This document shows positions 36,358 to 46,213 of a stretch of DNA of 64,000 nucleotides, piece by piece. The translations under genes and the position numbers were made by a program. The notes under the pieces were generated by a model, which did no database searches, was not told where the DNA came from, and worked only from the letters and a program-made list of their open reading frames with translations. This stretch comes from Psychrobacter sp. P11G3. GTDB lineage: Bacteria; Pseudomonadota; Gammaproteobacteria; Pseudomonadales; Moraxellaceae. Positions within the stretch are counted from its first letter, which is position 1. Every line of letters starts with the position of its first letter. The stretch covers positions 1,302,001-1,366,000 of the forward strand of contig NZ_CM003596.1 of assembly GCF_001435845.1 (NCBI RefSeq), in the 5' to 3' direction.

Positions 36358-39348
36358 ATGTCTACTGTGCTATCACACTCTCGCTCATTTATTGCGTTGC
36401 CATTGACGCTTGCGGTATCCACTTTACTGATTAGTGCGTGTAGCAATACATCAGCGGTAAAAAACAAAGGTGCGACCAATAGCTCATCTGTCATCACTAA
36501 AAGTCCTGCCAATCAAGGGGCTAATACAAGTAGTGCAGACTACTCAACTGCGTTTTTGGACGCAGAGAGTTTGGATGAGTTGGCTGACTTGTTAGAAGCC
36601 ACTGACATGACCATGGTAGAAGGTAACCAACTTGCTATTCAGCAATATGGTGATTTGTGGAATCGTCTACGCGCAGGCTACCGCATGAATGGTGGTAAGC
36701 CAATCTATAATCAGCGTATTGAAGGTCAAAAAAGCTGGTTTACCAGTAGACAGGATTATCTAAATCGCCTAACTGCACGTGCCAGTCGTTATATCTATCA
36801 TACGGTACGAGAGGCAGAGCGTCGCAATATCCCAACAGAACTTGCCTTGTTACCAGTTATCGAAAGCTCTTACGATCCAAGTGGTACGAGTAGTGCAGCA
36901 GCGGCGGGCTTATGGCAGTTTATTCCAAGTACGGGCCGTATCTATGGCTTGAATCAAAGCAGCACTTATGATGGTCGCCGTGATGTTATTGAGTCGACAC
37001 GTGCTGCCTATGACTTTTTGACAGCATTGCACAACCAGTTTGGTAGTTGGGAGCTAGCATTGGCTGCTTATAACGCTGGACCTGGCCGTGTACAAAAAGC
37101 AATCGATGCCAACGCAGCGCGCGGACTACCAACAGACTATTGGTCACTCCAACTGCCGACTGAAACGATGAACTATGTGCCGCGTTTCTTAGCTGTAGCC
37201 GAAATCGTTGCTAAGCCTGAGCAGTATGGTGTGTATCTACCAGCTATCGCTAACCGTCAGCATTTCCGTAGTGTACCCGTTAACTATGGTGTGAGCTTGG
37301 CAGAAGTATCGCAGTTAACTGGCGTTAGCTATGATGAGCTAGAGCGTCTAAATACTGCACTGACCTCAGGCCGTGTTGACTCTTCAGGCCCGCAGCGTGT
37401 CATCATTCCAAACGACGTCAGCCTCAATGCCGATGCTAAATTAAGTGGGCTCAGAGGTAACGGTACAGGTAACGTGCTTGCATCAAATAACGCAGGTAGC
37501 TCAAGTACGACAGCGACTACGCCAAGCTATAATAACAAACCATATACTGCCTCATCTCTACCATCTACTGGTAGCGCATTGGCTGATTATGCGGCTAGCG
37601 CAAGTGTACCTCAGCAGACCACAAGCTATATCTCACCATCTGCGACACCAACTAGCAGCTCGGTATATAGCGGTAATTCCTCAGCTCGTACTGAGCCACC
37701 ACTGACCACTGCAGAGACCAACAAAATCAACGCTGAGCTTAAGAGCAGTAACAGTCTACCGACTACCTCAGCTCAGATTACTCAGAACAATACAATTGTT
37801 CAAGAACCACCGCTTAGCAAAGAAGAGCGTGATTTTATTGCTAATCAAATCCGTAGAAATACATCTGAGACCAATGTTATCAATGCTGACGGCAACATCA
37901 ATCTATCAGCCGTACAGACGCAGCAGTCTATCTTAGAAGCGAGTGGCGCAGAGAAAAAACTTAGCTTTGCTAAAACCTCGGTAAGTAAACCAAAACCACA
38001 AGGCACTCGTACCACTTATACGGTAAAACGTGGCGATACGCTCTCGAACATTGCGAGTCGAGCAGGGGTTAGCTGGCGTGATATCGCAGAATGGAACCAG
38101 ATAGATGCCAGTGCCAATCTGCTCTCTGGCAGCACGCTATATCTATATGACGCCAAGACTATCGAGCCATTGAGTACTGCTAACAACGCAGCTGCTAGTC
38201 AGCCTGATAGTTATGTTGTACAAGGTGGTGACACGCTTATCGGTACGGCCAATCGTTTTGGCTTATCAGTTACTCAGCTAGCCAGCTACAATAATCTGAG
38301 CAGCCGTGCTGATCTGCTCAGAGGTCAAAAATTATGGCTCATACCGGGTAAAGTGACTGCCCCTGCGACGACACCTGCAGCGCCTTCTACCAAACCGAGT
38401 AAATCAAGCACTGCGACCAAAAACTATAAAGTAAAAGCAGGGGACGGATTAATTGCATTGGCACGTCAATTCAATGTGTCGACAGATACTTTAGCCAGTC
38501 TCAACGGTATCAACAGCACAAGTTCGCTATATGTTGGTCAGACACTTAAAGTGCCAGCCAGTGTTGATTTCTATGCTGCAAGTACGACAAGTGCTAGCAG
38601 TAGTAACAGCTCAAGTTCGGTCGCGACCACCAATTACAAAGTAAAATCAGGTGATACGCTGATTGGTATTGCGAATAGCATCGGAGTGAGTGCAACAGAA
38701 CTTGCTGCGGTAAACAGCAACTTTGATGCAAAAGCTCGCTTGCAACGTGGTCAAACGATTAAAGTACCTGCTACTAAAGAATTGGTCGATCGTCAGTTGA
38801 ATGACAAAGCGGTCAGCTACAAAGTAAAATCAGGTGATACGCTAACGGGTGTCGCCAAACGTTACAATATTGGCTTAAGTGATTTGGCATCAGCAAATAA
38901 CTTAAATACCAACTCGAATCTGATACTGGGCCGTACTATCACTATTCCTGCTAGCGGCAGTGTAGCAAGTGCATCTAGTAGCAGCCAAAGCAACAGCTCT
39001 GCTAGTAGCAGTAGTAGTAGCTCAACAAGCAGTGGTACGAAATTAGGTAACACTGAAAGCTACAAAGTAAAATCTGGCGATGGCCTAATTGCTCTAGCAC
39101 GTCAGTTTGGCATATCGGTAGAGGATTTGGCAGCGACCAATGATCTAGCGACTAATGCTCAGCTACAACGCGGCCAAACGCTTAAAGTACCAAAAGCGAC
39201 AGTAAGCTATACGGTTGGTTCGGGTGATAGCTTGATTGGTCTAGCACGTAAATATGGCGTATCGACGCAAGAGCTGGCTGATATGAACAATATCGCTGCT
39301 GATACGATGTTGCAACGTGGTCAGCGTCTGACTGTACCTAATCGTTAA
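36358..39348 (+). CDS. mltD: MltD-like lytic transglycosylase lipoprotein with seven LysM domains
   Basis: A 996-residue outer-membrane lipoprotein that cleaves peptidoglycan glycan strands. The lipobox is LISAC near residue 28. The lysozyme-like domain covers about 145-310, with catalytic Glu169 in PVIESSYDP, then AAGLWQFIPSTGRIYGL and AAYNAGPGRVQKAI. A Ser/Thr/Asn-rich linker (about 365-555) leads to seven LysM modules, starting near residues 557, 620, 693, 758, 820, 899 and 946, each opening with a Y-V/K-GD-L/S-L pattern (for example YKVKSGDTL). E. coli MltD has two. The modules bind GlcNAc of peptidoglycan. A terminator follows. Confidence 0.92.
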   Translation: MSTVLSHSRSFIALPLTLAVSTLLISACSNTSAVKNKGATNSSSVITKSPANQGANTSSADYSTAFLDAESLDELADLLEATDMTMVEGNQLAIQQYGDLWNRLRAGYRMNGGKPIYNQRIEGQKSWFTSRQDYLNRLTARASRYIYHTVREAERRNIPTELALLPVIESSYDPSGTSSAAAAGLWQFIPSTGRIYGLNQSSTYDGRRDVIESTRAAYDFLTALHNQFGSWELALAAYNAGPGRVQKAIDANAARGLPTDYWSLQLPTETMNYVPRFLAVAEIVAKPEQYGVYLPAIANRQHFRSVPVNYGVSLAEVSQLTGVSYDELERLNTALTSGRVDSSGPQRVIIPNDVSLNADAKLSGLRGNGTGNVLASNNAGSSSTTATTPSYNNKPYTASSLPSTGSALADYAASASVPQQTTSYISPSATPTSSSVYSGNSSARTEPPLTTAETNKINAELKSSNSLPTTSAQITQNNTIVQEPPLSKEERDFIANQIRRNTSETNVINADGNINLSAVQTQQSILEASGAEKKLSFAKTSVSKPKPQGTRTTYTVKRGDTLSNIASRAGVSWRDIAEWNQIDASANLLSGSTLYLYDAKTIEPLSTANNAAASQPDSYVVQGGDTLIGTANRFGLSVTQLASYNNLSSRADLLRGQKLWLIPGKVTAPATTPAAPSTKPSKSSTATKNYKVKAGDGLIALARQFNVSTDTLASLNGINSTSSLYVGQTLKVPASVDFYAASTTSASSSNSSSSVATTNYKVKSGDTLIGIANSIGVSATELAAVNSNFDAKARLQRGQTIKVPATKELVDRQLNDKAVSYKVKSGDTLTGVAKRYNIGLSDLASANNLNTNSNLILGRTITIPASGSVASASSSSQSNSSASSSSSSSTSSGTKLGNTESYKVKSGDGLIALARQFGISVEDLAATNDLATNAQLQRGQTLKVPKATVSYTVGSGDSLIGLARKYGVSTQELADMNNIAADTMLQRGQRLTVPNR
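38025..39340 (+). repeat. Intragenic LysM repeats
   Basis: Seven copies of a roughly 135-150 base LysM-coding unit with variable Ser/Thr-rich spacers. Units 3 and 6 are nearly identical in protein (YKVKAGDGLIALARQF and YKVKSGDGLIALARQF) as are 4 and 5 at their starts, and the DNA AAAGTAAAATCAGGTGATAC recurs. This points to recent internal duplication and makes the locus prone to length change. Confidence 0.8.
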
Positions 39349-39422
39349 TGAATAAGATATTAATGGATACCGTTTACATAAGACGTCGTTAATATTAACT
39401 ATGAATCGTATCGCACAAAAAA

Positions 39423-39451
39423 AGCTGCTCTTTATAAGAGCAGCTTTTTTT
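39423..39451 (+). terminator. Terminator between the convergent transglycosylase genes
   Basis: A perfect 10-bp stem AGCTGCTCTT/AAGAGCAGCT with a 3-base loop, preceded by A's and followed by TTTTTT. Serves mltD and possibly the convergent gene. Confidence 0.88.
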
Positions 39452-39513
39452 ATTTAATAAGAATGACTTACTGTTAGAAATAAACTTGCGAACCGTCTAG
39501 TAATAGTTACAAA

Positions 39514-40722
39514 CTAGACCGTCTGAGTTTTAATAGTCTCAAGATAGCTTCTGATATTACTGACATAATGCATGGCTTGACCATAGCGGCTATTCGACGC
39601 TCTATTATCTGCTAAATAAGCATAGACGTTCGCCCAACTCTTATCATCGATACCTTGAGCTCGTAGTTCGCGCTGGATTCTTTTTACCGCATTGGGACCC
39701 ATGTTATAACCTGCAAGGGCAAACCAGATACGGTCAGTTTTTGGCACATCAGAGAAGTCTGCTTTCACTTGCTCTAGATAGCGTGCACCGCCGCCAATAC
39801 TTTGGTAAGGATCGACACGGTCTGAGACGCCCATCGCTTTTGCAGTGTTATTGGTCAGCATCATTAACCCGCGTACGCCCGTCGGCGAGACAGCGTTGGC
39901 ATCAAGGTGTGACTCTTGATAACCCATCGCGACCAATAGTTCCCAATCATGATTATAATTACGTGCTTGCTCTTCAAACGAAGACTGATAGTCCGGTAAT
40001 TTTTCCGTCAACGTTCTCTGGAAATGATCCTGACTATAGGCATCTTTGAGCAAGTTTTGATTGTAGAACGCGGCAAGTTTTTGTGTGTTTTTTAGCTTGA
40101 TGCTATCGCACAAAAAGTAACTGGCCTTTCTTGATAGTGGATCATTGGATGAGCTAAATGTCCAACTTACCTTAGGATGTAGTCCGTTCTTAGTCAGACT
40201 AGAATCATAACCACAGCTGACATTGATAGACGATAGGTTCAGCTGGCTTTTTAGCTTGGTGCTAGCCGTAGTCAACGCCATGTCAGCGTTGCCAGTTCTT
40301 AGTGCTTTTAGTGCCGCTTCTTCACTGGCATAGGCTTTTAGATTGATATCGACACCGAGCTCGTCAGCATAAGTGCGCACCAGATCAAACCCAAAACCAT
40401 GTTGGAAGCCATCGGTAGCAAAGTAAGTGCTATCGCCTGGTACCGCAGCAATGGTCAAGGTGTTTTCCAGCATGACATTGTCATAGGCTGGTACCGATGT
40501 GTTCATGGTCGTCAAACTCTCAGCGGGCAACGAGAGTAGAGCGATACTAGAGATTTGTGCCAGCTTCTTGGTTCTGGCAAAACGATTAGACGCAATAGGG
40601 GTAACGGATGAAACGATGTTACTTTTGGTGTTCAGTAGGCGTTTAGATGGACGCAGTAAATAAGAAATACGGCGTCTGGCCCCTTGCGCAGATACTTTTA
40701 CACGATAAGTAATACGCTGCAT
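39514..40722 (-). CDS. MltF-like lytic transglycosylase (periplasmic-binding-like domain plus SLT domain)
   Basis: A 402-residue protein. Residues about 85-210 look like a family 3 solute-binding-type regulatory domain (FGFDLVRTYADELGVDINLKAYASEEAALKALRTGNADMALTT). Residues about 255-395 are the SLT domain, with catalytic Glu270 in GYQESHLDANAVSPTGVRGLMML and FALAGYNMGPNAV. This is the MltF architecture. The N-terminus is unusual: about 55 basic residues precede a weak hydrophobic stretch (ISSIALLSLPAES), with no normal signal peptide or lipobox. AGGAG precedes the chosen ATG, so the start is probably right. It is convergent with mltD. Confidence 0.8.
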   Translation of the reverse strand: MQRITYRVKVSAQGARRRISYLLRPSKRLLNTKSNIVSSVTPIASNRFARTKKLAQISSIALLSLPAESLTTMNTSVPAYDNVMLENTLTIAAVPGDSTYFATDGFQHGFGFDLVRTYADELGVDINLKAYASEEAALKALRTGNADMALTTASTKLKSQLNLSSINVSCGYDSSLTKNGLHPKVSWTFSSSNDPLSRKASYFLCDSIKLKNTQKLAAFYNQNLLKDAYSQDHFQRTLTEKLPDYQSSFEEQARNYNHDWELLVAMGYQESHLDANAVSPTGVRGLMMLTNNTAKAMGVSDRVDPYQSIGGGARYLEQVKADFSDVPKTDRIWFALAGYNMGPNAVKRIQRELRAQGIDDKSWANVYAYLADNRASNSRYGQAMHYVSNIRSYLETIKTQTV

Positions 40723-40814
40723 GGATGTCTCCTGATTTTAGCCATCCTTCTTACCGCAAAAACACGTATAAACATATGTGCATAATATTGACATATATCG
40801 ATATCGTGTCTTAA

Positions 40815-40852
40815 ATAGAGTGGCATTTTTAATAGGATAAATGCCGCTCTAT
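40815..40852. repeat. 14-bp inverted repeat upstream of the MltF-like gene
   Basis: Arms 40815-40828 and 40839-40852 pair with one mismatch around a 10-base loop. There is no T-tract on either strand, and it lies about 100 bases upstream of the MltF-like start, so it could be an operator or leader structure. Confidence 0.55.
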
Positions 40853-41337
40853 CTTGTTTGACTATAGCGCCACTAGCGTACTCTCTCTCTAAGAGTTAGT
40901 GGGATAGTTTGTCGTCAGCCAGCTATCGATATGTCATAAAAACGTTCTAAACCGTATTTATAAGTACTGGTTTAAAATACTGAACGCACAACAACGCGAA
41001 GGATATAAATCAGATGATTCCTTCATCGATAACTAAATATGGCTAGTGGCCAAACAACTATATATCAAACATAGGTAAGGTCATGATTAAGTTATTGAGA
41101 CAAAAACATAGCTTGAAACATTGATGTAAGGTTTTGCCAATGAGGCAAATACATTCATCTGTTTTAACTATGCTAACTTTGATGGCTGGCTATACTTTGA
41201 ATCACTAATATTAAGTTACTAGTAATAGAATAGCTGGCTACTAAAGTTGTTTGTCCAGCAATGAGGGTAAGCAAAATAACCAGAATTGATAGTTTATAGC
41301 GGTCTATCAAACTAACTAGGTCATACCGTCATCGCGA

Positions 41338-41472
41338 CACCAAAAATAAAAAAATACCATGCTGCTAACATACATAGTGCAAACATAGTATTTCAATGGG
41401 TAGCGGTTTAAAATCTTATCGCTGATATAGCATGATAAAGTTTTAAACAACTACCAGCATTATTTTGGTGCC
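41338..41472. repeat. Large nested palindrome (possible structured RNA or miniature element)
   Basis: Inner arms 41399-41420 and 41434-41455 pair over 22 positions with four mismatches around a 13-base loop. Outer arms CACCAAAAATAA (41338-41349) and TTATTTTGGTG (41460-41470) pair with one bulge. The left side is longer than the right by about 45 bases. No transposase or coding frame is nearby. Confidence 0.55.
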
Positions 41473-41791
41473 ATAACCGGAAGCTGTAATAATGGGAAGT
41501 TTCATGACAAAACGTTCTTTCTTACGGGTAGTAATATGCGGTTACTAATTGCATTATTCAAGTAGAGTTAAGAAAAAAGCGATAAAACTTAACAATTGAG
41601 ATATAAACGGTTAATTTTCCAGATATTTGGTACGTAATAATCAAAAATAGAATAACAAAGTTTAAATAGTAGTCAAACTGGACTTTATGCTTATGGTTTG
41701 ACTATAGCTGTTAGCAAGTCTAGTTTGGCTGTCGAACTATCATTTTCTCTATAAATGACAACCGTTTAAAATGGCTTTTTAAGTGGCTGCG

Positions 41792-42616
41792 TTATGCTGG
41801 GTTTTCGATATCAATAAAAGTAACTGGCAGGCCAAATTTTTGAGCGACTATCTCTCCTAACGCCTGAATACCGCCACGCTCCGTTGCATGATGACCACAA
41901 GCAAAATAGTCAATCCCAAGCTCACGCGCGCTATGCGTGGTACGTTCAGATATCTCTCCTGAGATAAACGCATCACAGCCCATAGTAGCTGCTTGCTCAA
42001 TCATATCCTGCGCACCGCCTGTACATATACCCACACGTTCGATCAGCCTGCCATTTGTCTGAGCAGCTGAGTCTGCATGATACTCAGCTGAAATATGTAA
42101 TGGCGCGCGACCTAAAGCTTGAGTAATGGTGGCAATGAGATCGTCAGCAGTTTGCGGTGTGCAAGTAGCGATATTGCCTACAGGATGTGACTCGGTAGGA
42201 TAGAGCGCACCGTTGATCGTCATGCCGAGCATGTCAGCAAGTTTTGCGTTATTGCCAGAGATTGGGTGTGCATCAAGCGGTAGATGATAGCCAATCATAG
42301 AGATACCATGTTGCATCAGCTTGCGCACGCGTCGACCTTTCATCCCAGTGAGCGTAGCAGGTTCACCTTTCCAGAAGTATCCATGATGCACCATAATTGC
42401 ATCGGCATTGTCAGCGATGGCAGCATCTATCAAGGCTTCACAAGCCGTGACACCAGTGACGATACGTTGAATCGGGCGTCCACCATCGACCTGCAGACCA
42501 TTTGGTGCATAGTCTTTAAACGCATTGGTAGATAAGTAGTCGTCACAGAACTGTGTCAACGCCTGAGCGCTAATGCTTTGAGTGTTTAATTCAGCTGTCG
42601 TATGATTTGCAGTCAT
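41792..42616 (-). CDS. Nif3-like dinuclear metal centre protein (YbgI family)
   Basis: A 274-residue protein of the Nif3/DUF34 family, toroid hexamers with two metals per subunit. Metal ligands are visible in MVHHGYFWKG (near residue 77), YHLPLDAH (near 115) and the C-terminal CGHHATERGG with Glu (near 240). NGLQVDGG near residue 40 is also typical. The biochemical role is unsettled. AGGAAAA precedes the ATG. Slightly longer than E. coli YbgI (247) through a polar N-terminus. Divergent from the DegS-like gene. Confidence 0.9.
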   Translation of the reverse strand: MTANHTTAELNTQSISAQALTQFCDDYLSTNAFKDYAPNGLQVDGGRPIQRIVTGVTACEALIDAAIADNADAIMVHHGYFWKGEPATLTGMKGRRVRKLMQHGISMIGYHLPLDAHPISGNNAKLADMLGMTINGALYPTESHPVGNIATCTPQTADDLIATITQALGRAPLHISAEYHADSAAQTNGRLIERVGICTGGAQDMIEQAATMGCDAFISGEISERTTHSARELGIDYFACGHHATERGGIQALGEIVAQKFGLPVTFIDIENPA

Positions 42617-42996
42617 TATGTTTTCCTGTCATCAATAAAGTGTATGTCGTAAGGTGCTATAGATTAACTAAGCAAAGATTATGTATTATCTATCATGTTG
42701 GAGAGTGTTTGGTTTTGGGCTTCTAGCTTTACGTTCAATTCTCGAAATGCTTAAGTGTTGAATATCGTAAAAGCTATTTTAACATGCCGTTGTAAGCAAG
42801 CAGACAAGCTGGATAACTGAAATGGTACACGATACGTTACTATTTACTGGTATTGCGGTTATAATTTATACACGTGAGTCTGCCTAGCTGTATAGCATTT
42901 GACCATTCAATTGATGGGTCAAGACTAGCTAAGCGGTCGCTATTATCTCACATCGTTTTTCACTGTCTGTTTGCAATAAATTTATAGAGGTTTTAT
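42617..42996. other. Gene-free divergent spacer
   Basis: 380 bases between the Nif3-like and DegS-like genes. It should carry promoters for both. No repeat, RNA or convincing sigma-E-type site recognised. Confidence 0.4.
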
Positions 42997-44322
42997 ATGT
43001 CGTCATCCCGGAACACCAATAACAAGGCGTCTTTATTAAAATGGTTACCTTGGGTCTTATTGCTGCTAGTGTTGGCAGCGTTTATCTGGTTGTTCACGAG
43101 TATGAAGTCGACGTCGGAGGCCACATGGGAGCCGCCGAGAACCCCGCCTGCTGAGCAGCAAGCAGCAGAACCAGTGTCGGACACGCCAGCGCCTATCTCT
43201 TCTTATCATAATGCAGTGGCGCGCGCGTCGCAGTCTGTAGTCAATATCTATACGACGCAAACGATGACCGAGCATCCTTATATGGATGACCCTGTACTGC
43301 GCCGGTTTTTTGAATATCATGGTGGCCCATCACAAGAGCAGGGCAATACCAACTTAGGCTCTGGTGTGATCGTATCAGAAGATGGCTATATCGTGACTAA
43401 TGCCCATGTGATCGAAAAGGCCGATGAGATCACAGTCGCGTTCAATGATGGTCGTAAGAGTCGTGCCAGAATCATCGGTACAGATCCTGATAGTGATCTA
43501 GCCGTGATCAAGGTCGATATGACAGGGCTGACACCACTCGGATTCCGCGAAGATCCGATTCGTGTGGGTGATTTGGCGCTAGCGATTGGTAATCCATTCG
43601 GTGTGGGTCAGACAGTGACGCAGGGGATTATCTCAGCGACTGGTCGTACTGGACTGGGCGTCAATAAGTTTGAAGACTTTATCCAAACCGATGCGGCAAT
43701 CAATCCTGGTAACTCAGGCGGCGCACTAGTCGATGCTCATGGCGAGCTAGTTGGTATCAACACCGTCATATTCTCGCGCTCTGGTGGCTCGATGGGTATT
43801 GGCTTTGCGATTCCAACGGCACTGGTTGAGCAAGTGATGAATGCTTTGATTAAAGACGGCCGTGTCAGTCGTGGTTGGTTAGGTATCGAGATTCAGTCAC
43901 AGCTACGTGACCCAACGCAGTTAGAGACATCAACAGGCGTAGAAGTACTAAACGTCATTGATAACAGTCCAGCGGCAAAAAGCGGTCTACGTGTCGGTGA
44001 TATCGTCCTAACCATCGATGATGTTGAGATGACAGATGCCAATACCTTGATTCAGTATGTTGCTCGTAAGCCACCAAACACTGAACTGGATGCGCAGATA
44101 TTGCGTCAAGGTAAAAACGCCCAAGTAAAAATCACGCTAGAAGAGCGTCCAGCACAAGAGCCACTTGAGCGTCCTGTCGTACTACAAAATGAGAGCCTGG
44201 GCGGAATGGAGCAGCCAAACATCCAAGGTGATGAAGAAACGCCAATGATGTCAAAGGCAGAGCGTGATCGTATGCGCGAAGAGCTGATGAAACTGTTTGA
44301 ACAAGATGCCGCGTCGCAGTAA
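42997..44322 (+). CDS. DegS-like (HtrA family) membrane-anchored serine protease
   Basis: A 441-residue periplasmic protease anchored by one N-terminal helix (residues about 14-35, WLPWVLLLLVLAAFIWLF). The catalytic triad is His137 (TNAHVIE), Asp167 (SDLAVIK) and Ser240 (GNSGGAL). A single PDZ domain follows (about 290-385, SRGWLGIEIQ to ITLEE), then an acidic, Met-rich tail. One PDZ plus a membrane anchor fits DegS/AlgW, which starts the sigma-E stress cascade by cutting RseA/MucA, rather than DegP/DegQ. AGAGG is well placed. Confidence 0.9.
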   Translation: MSSSRNTNNKASLLKWLPWVLLLLVLAAFIWLFTSMKSTSEATWEPPRTPPAEQQAAEPVSDTPAPISSYHNAVARASQSVVNIYTTQTMTEHPYMDDPVLRRFFEYHGGPSQEQGNTNLGSGVIVSEDGYIVTNAHVIEKADEITVAFNDGRKSRARIIGTDPDSDLAVIKVDMTGLTPLGFREDPIRVGDLALAIGNPFGVGQTVTQGIISATGRTGLGVNKFEDFIQTDAAINPGNSGGALVDAHGELVGINTVIFSRSGGSMGIGFAIPTALVEQVMNALIKDGRVSRGWLGIEIQSQLRDPTQLETSTGVEVLNVIDNSPAAKSGLRVGDIVLTIDDVEMTDANTLIQYVARKPPNTELDAQILRQGKNAQVKITLEERPAQEPLERPVVLQNESLGGMEQPNIQGDEETPMMSKAERDRMREELMKLFEQDAASQ

Positions 44323-44407
44323 GTCGTCGTAGGTTATTCTTACCACTATGTGCTGGCTCATAATGTATATATGAGTCAGCACATTTATTTAGCTGATAGC
44401 ATAAAAA

Positions 44408-44440
44408 AGCGCGCTCCTTTAGATAAGGAGCGCGCTTTTT
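44408..44440. terminator. Strong bidirectional terminator behind the DegS-like gene
   Basis: A perfect 12-bp GC-rich stem AGCGCGCTCCTT/AAGGAGCGCGCT with a 5-base loop, flanked by A and T runs, between convergent genes. Confidence 0.92.
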
Positions 44441-44526
44441 GTTGGAGCTGATTTTTCTGAACTCAAAGATTAGCTTTGTTTACTGATAACCCTTTTTGCT
44501 TATAGCCACTATTGCTTATAACTCTG

Positions 44527-44796
44527 CTATAACTTTTCAATCGGGTCATGATTGATGTAGATGACACCTTGCACACGGCAACAGCAAGGCAGGATTTCAT
44601 CTTCTTCAATCATCGCCAGTGGGTCAAATGGATAATCAACTGTATGCGAACTAGCAATACGTTTGACTCGGCAACTACCACAGTAGCCTTCGCGGCATTG
44701 ATAGTTTACATCGTGTCCGGTGCGTAGCAGTCCATCTAGCAGACTCTCGTCATCATGTAGATAGAACTGCTTTTTACTGGTCATTACCCAAGTCAT
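44527..44796 (-). CDS. 2Fe-2S ferredoxin, YfaE-like, for ribonucleotide reductase maintenance
   Basis: An 89-residue plant-type ferredoxin. Cluster cysteines are in CREGYCGSC and in PCCCRV near residue 70. E. coli YfaE, encoded beside nrdB, supplies electrons to rebuild the diferric-tyrosyl radical of NrdB. Here too it follows nrdB on the same strand (186 bases). AGGA is 6 bases before the ATG at 44796. Confidence 0.88.
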   Translation of the reverse strand: MTWVMTSKKQFYLHDDESLLDGLLRTGHDVNYQCREGYCGSCRVKRIASSHTVDYPFDPLAMIEEDEILPCCCRVQGVIYINHDPIEKL

Positions 44797-44982
44797 CGTT
44801 AATCCTATTGGGATATGTCTGTGCTATTGCTATCCCTACTATTAACCCATAAGACGATTACAGCGGTAGAAATTTTATAGCTTCAAATCTCTACCGCTCA
44901 AGCCTTTATAATTCTAAGCTTTTATAATTTAAAGCCTTTATAGCTCAAAGCTCTTATAACTCAGCTCTTATAATTCAGCTTT

Positions 44983-46116
44983 TTACAGTTCAAAATCATC
45001 AAAATCACTGTCTGATAAGTCAGAGTCAATCTGACCAACCAAGTACGAGCTAATCTCAGTCTCTTGCGGTGCTACTTGCACATTGTCAGACGACAACCAC
45101 GTGTTGATCCACGGGATTGGGTTTGATTTTGAGTTCGGGAACGCCGCTGGCAAGCCGACGGTTTCCATACGCAAGTTGGTAATGTACTCGATGTACTGGC
45201 AAAGGATGTCTTTGTTTAGACCAATCATCGAGCCATCTTTGAACAGATAGCCTGCCCATTCTTTTTCTTGCTCAGCAGCTTTACGGAAAATCTCGATGCT
45301 TTCTTCATAGCACTCTGCGGCAATCTCAACCATTTCAGGATCGTCACGACCATTGCGCATAAGGTTCAGCATGTGCTGCGTACCCGTCAAATGCAGCGCT
45401 TCATCACGAGCGATCAGCTTGATGATTTTAGCATTGCCTTCCATCAACTTGCGCTCAGCGAAGGCAAACGAGCAAGCAAACGACACATAGAAACGAATGG
45501 CTTCTAGGACATTGACCGCCATGATGCATAGGTACATTTGTTTCTTCAATGATCTTAAATCAACCGTGACTTGCTCGCCATTGATATTGTGCGTACCTGG
45601 ACCGTACAAGCTATATAGCTGCGAGTTGCGGTACAGCTCATCATAATACTGGGCGATATCAGAGGCACGACCTAAGATGTGCTCGTTTTGCATGATGTCA
45701 TCAAAGATAATATTTGGATCATTGACGATATTACGAATGATATGCGTATAGCTGCGTGAGTGAATGGTCTCAGAGAATGACCATGTCTCAATCCAGGTCT
45801 CAAGCTCAGGGATAGACACCAGCGGCAGTAACACCACGTTTGGGCTACGACCTTGGATAGAGTCGAGTAGGGTCTGGTACTTGAGGTTACTCAAAAATAT
45901 GTGCTGCTCATGCGAGGACAGATTGCTAAAGTCGATACGGTCGCGTGACACATCGACTTCTTCTGGACGCCAAAAGAACGACAGCTGCTTTTCAATCAAT
46001 TGCTCAAAGATCGGGTGCTTTTGTTGGTCATAGCGCGCCACGTTGACGGGCTGACCAAAGAACATCGGCTCTTTTAGCGCATTGTTTGGCGTTTGAGAAA
46101 AAATCGAGTAAGTCAT
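44983..46116 (-). CDS. nrdB: Class Ia ribonucleotide reductase, beta subunit
   Basis: A 377-residue radical-generating subunit, almost the same length as E. coli NrdB (376) and alignable from [17 protein letters not shown] to the end. The radical-tyrosine region [17 protein letters not shown] and the iron ligands in [31 protein letters not shown] and [16 protein letters not shown] are intact. The C-terminal [10 protein letters not shown] tail binds NrdA. Unusually, nrdA is not adjacent: three other genes and a repeat cluster lie between. AAGGCAG precedes the ATG. Confidence 0.97.
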   Translation of the reverse strand: MTYSIFSQTPNNALKEPMFFGQPVNVARYDQQKHPIFEQLIEKQLSFFWRPEEVDVSRDRIDFSNLSSHEQHIFLSNLKYQTLLDSIQGRSPNVVLLPLVSIPELETWIETWSFSETIHSRSYTHIIRNIVNDPNIIFDDIMQNEHILGRASDIAQYYDELYRNSQLYSLYGPGTHNINGEQVTVDLRSLKKQMYLCIMAVNVLEAIRFYVSFACSFAFAERKLMEGNAKIIKLIARDEALHLTGTQHMLNLMRNGRDDPEMVEIAAECYEESIEIFRKAAEQEKEWAGYLFKDGSMIGLNKDILCQYIEYITNLRMETVGLPAAFPNSKSNPIPWINTWLSSDNVQVAPQETEISSYLVGQIDSDLSDSDFDDFEL

Positions 46117-46213
46117 GGGACTGCCTTTATAATTGATACGGTTATTAATCTATATGGGTTTGACTGGTTTTGATTTGATGTTATGACACGTTTTTGGATT
46201 ATAGCGTTTTAGC

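Larger units (their letters stand above)
40723..41791. other. Gene-free kilobase with two palindromic elements
   Basis: 1,069 bases with no credible coding frame, the longest such stretch in the window. It carries a 14-bp inverted repeat at 40815-40852, a complex palindrome at 41338-41472, and an exact 13-bp direct repeat GTTTGACTATAGC at 40856-40868 and 41696-41708. It could hold an RNA gene, a decayed mobile element or long regulatory sequence. Confidence 0.5.

Noticed and set aside
38025..39340. CRISPR-like array
   Set aside because: The regular repeats are in-frame LysM-coding units inside a single gene, not short direct repeats with unique spacers.
41080..41209. Tiny frames in the empty kilobase (for example a 22-codon signal-like peptide near 41139)
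   Set aside because: Too short, with no ribosome site or conservation evidence that I can see.
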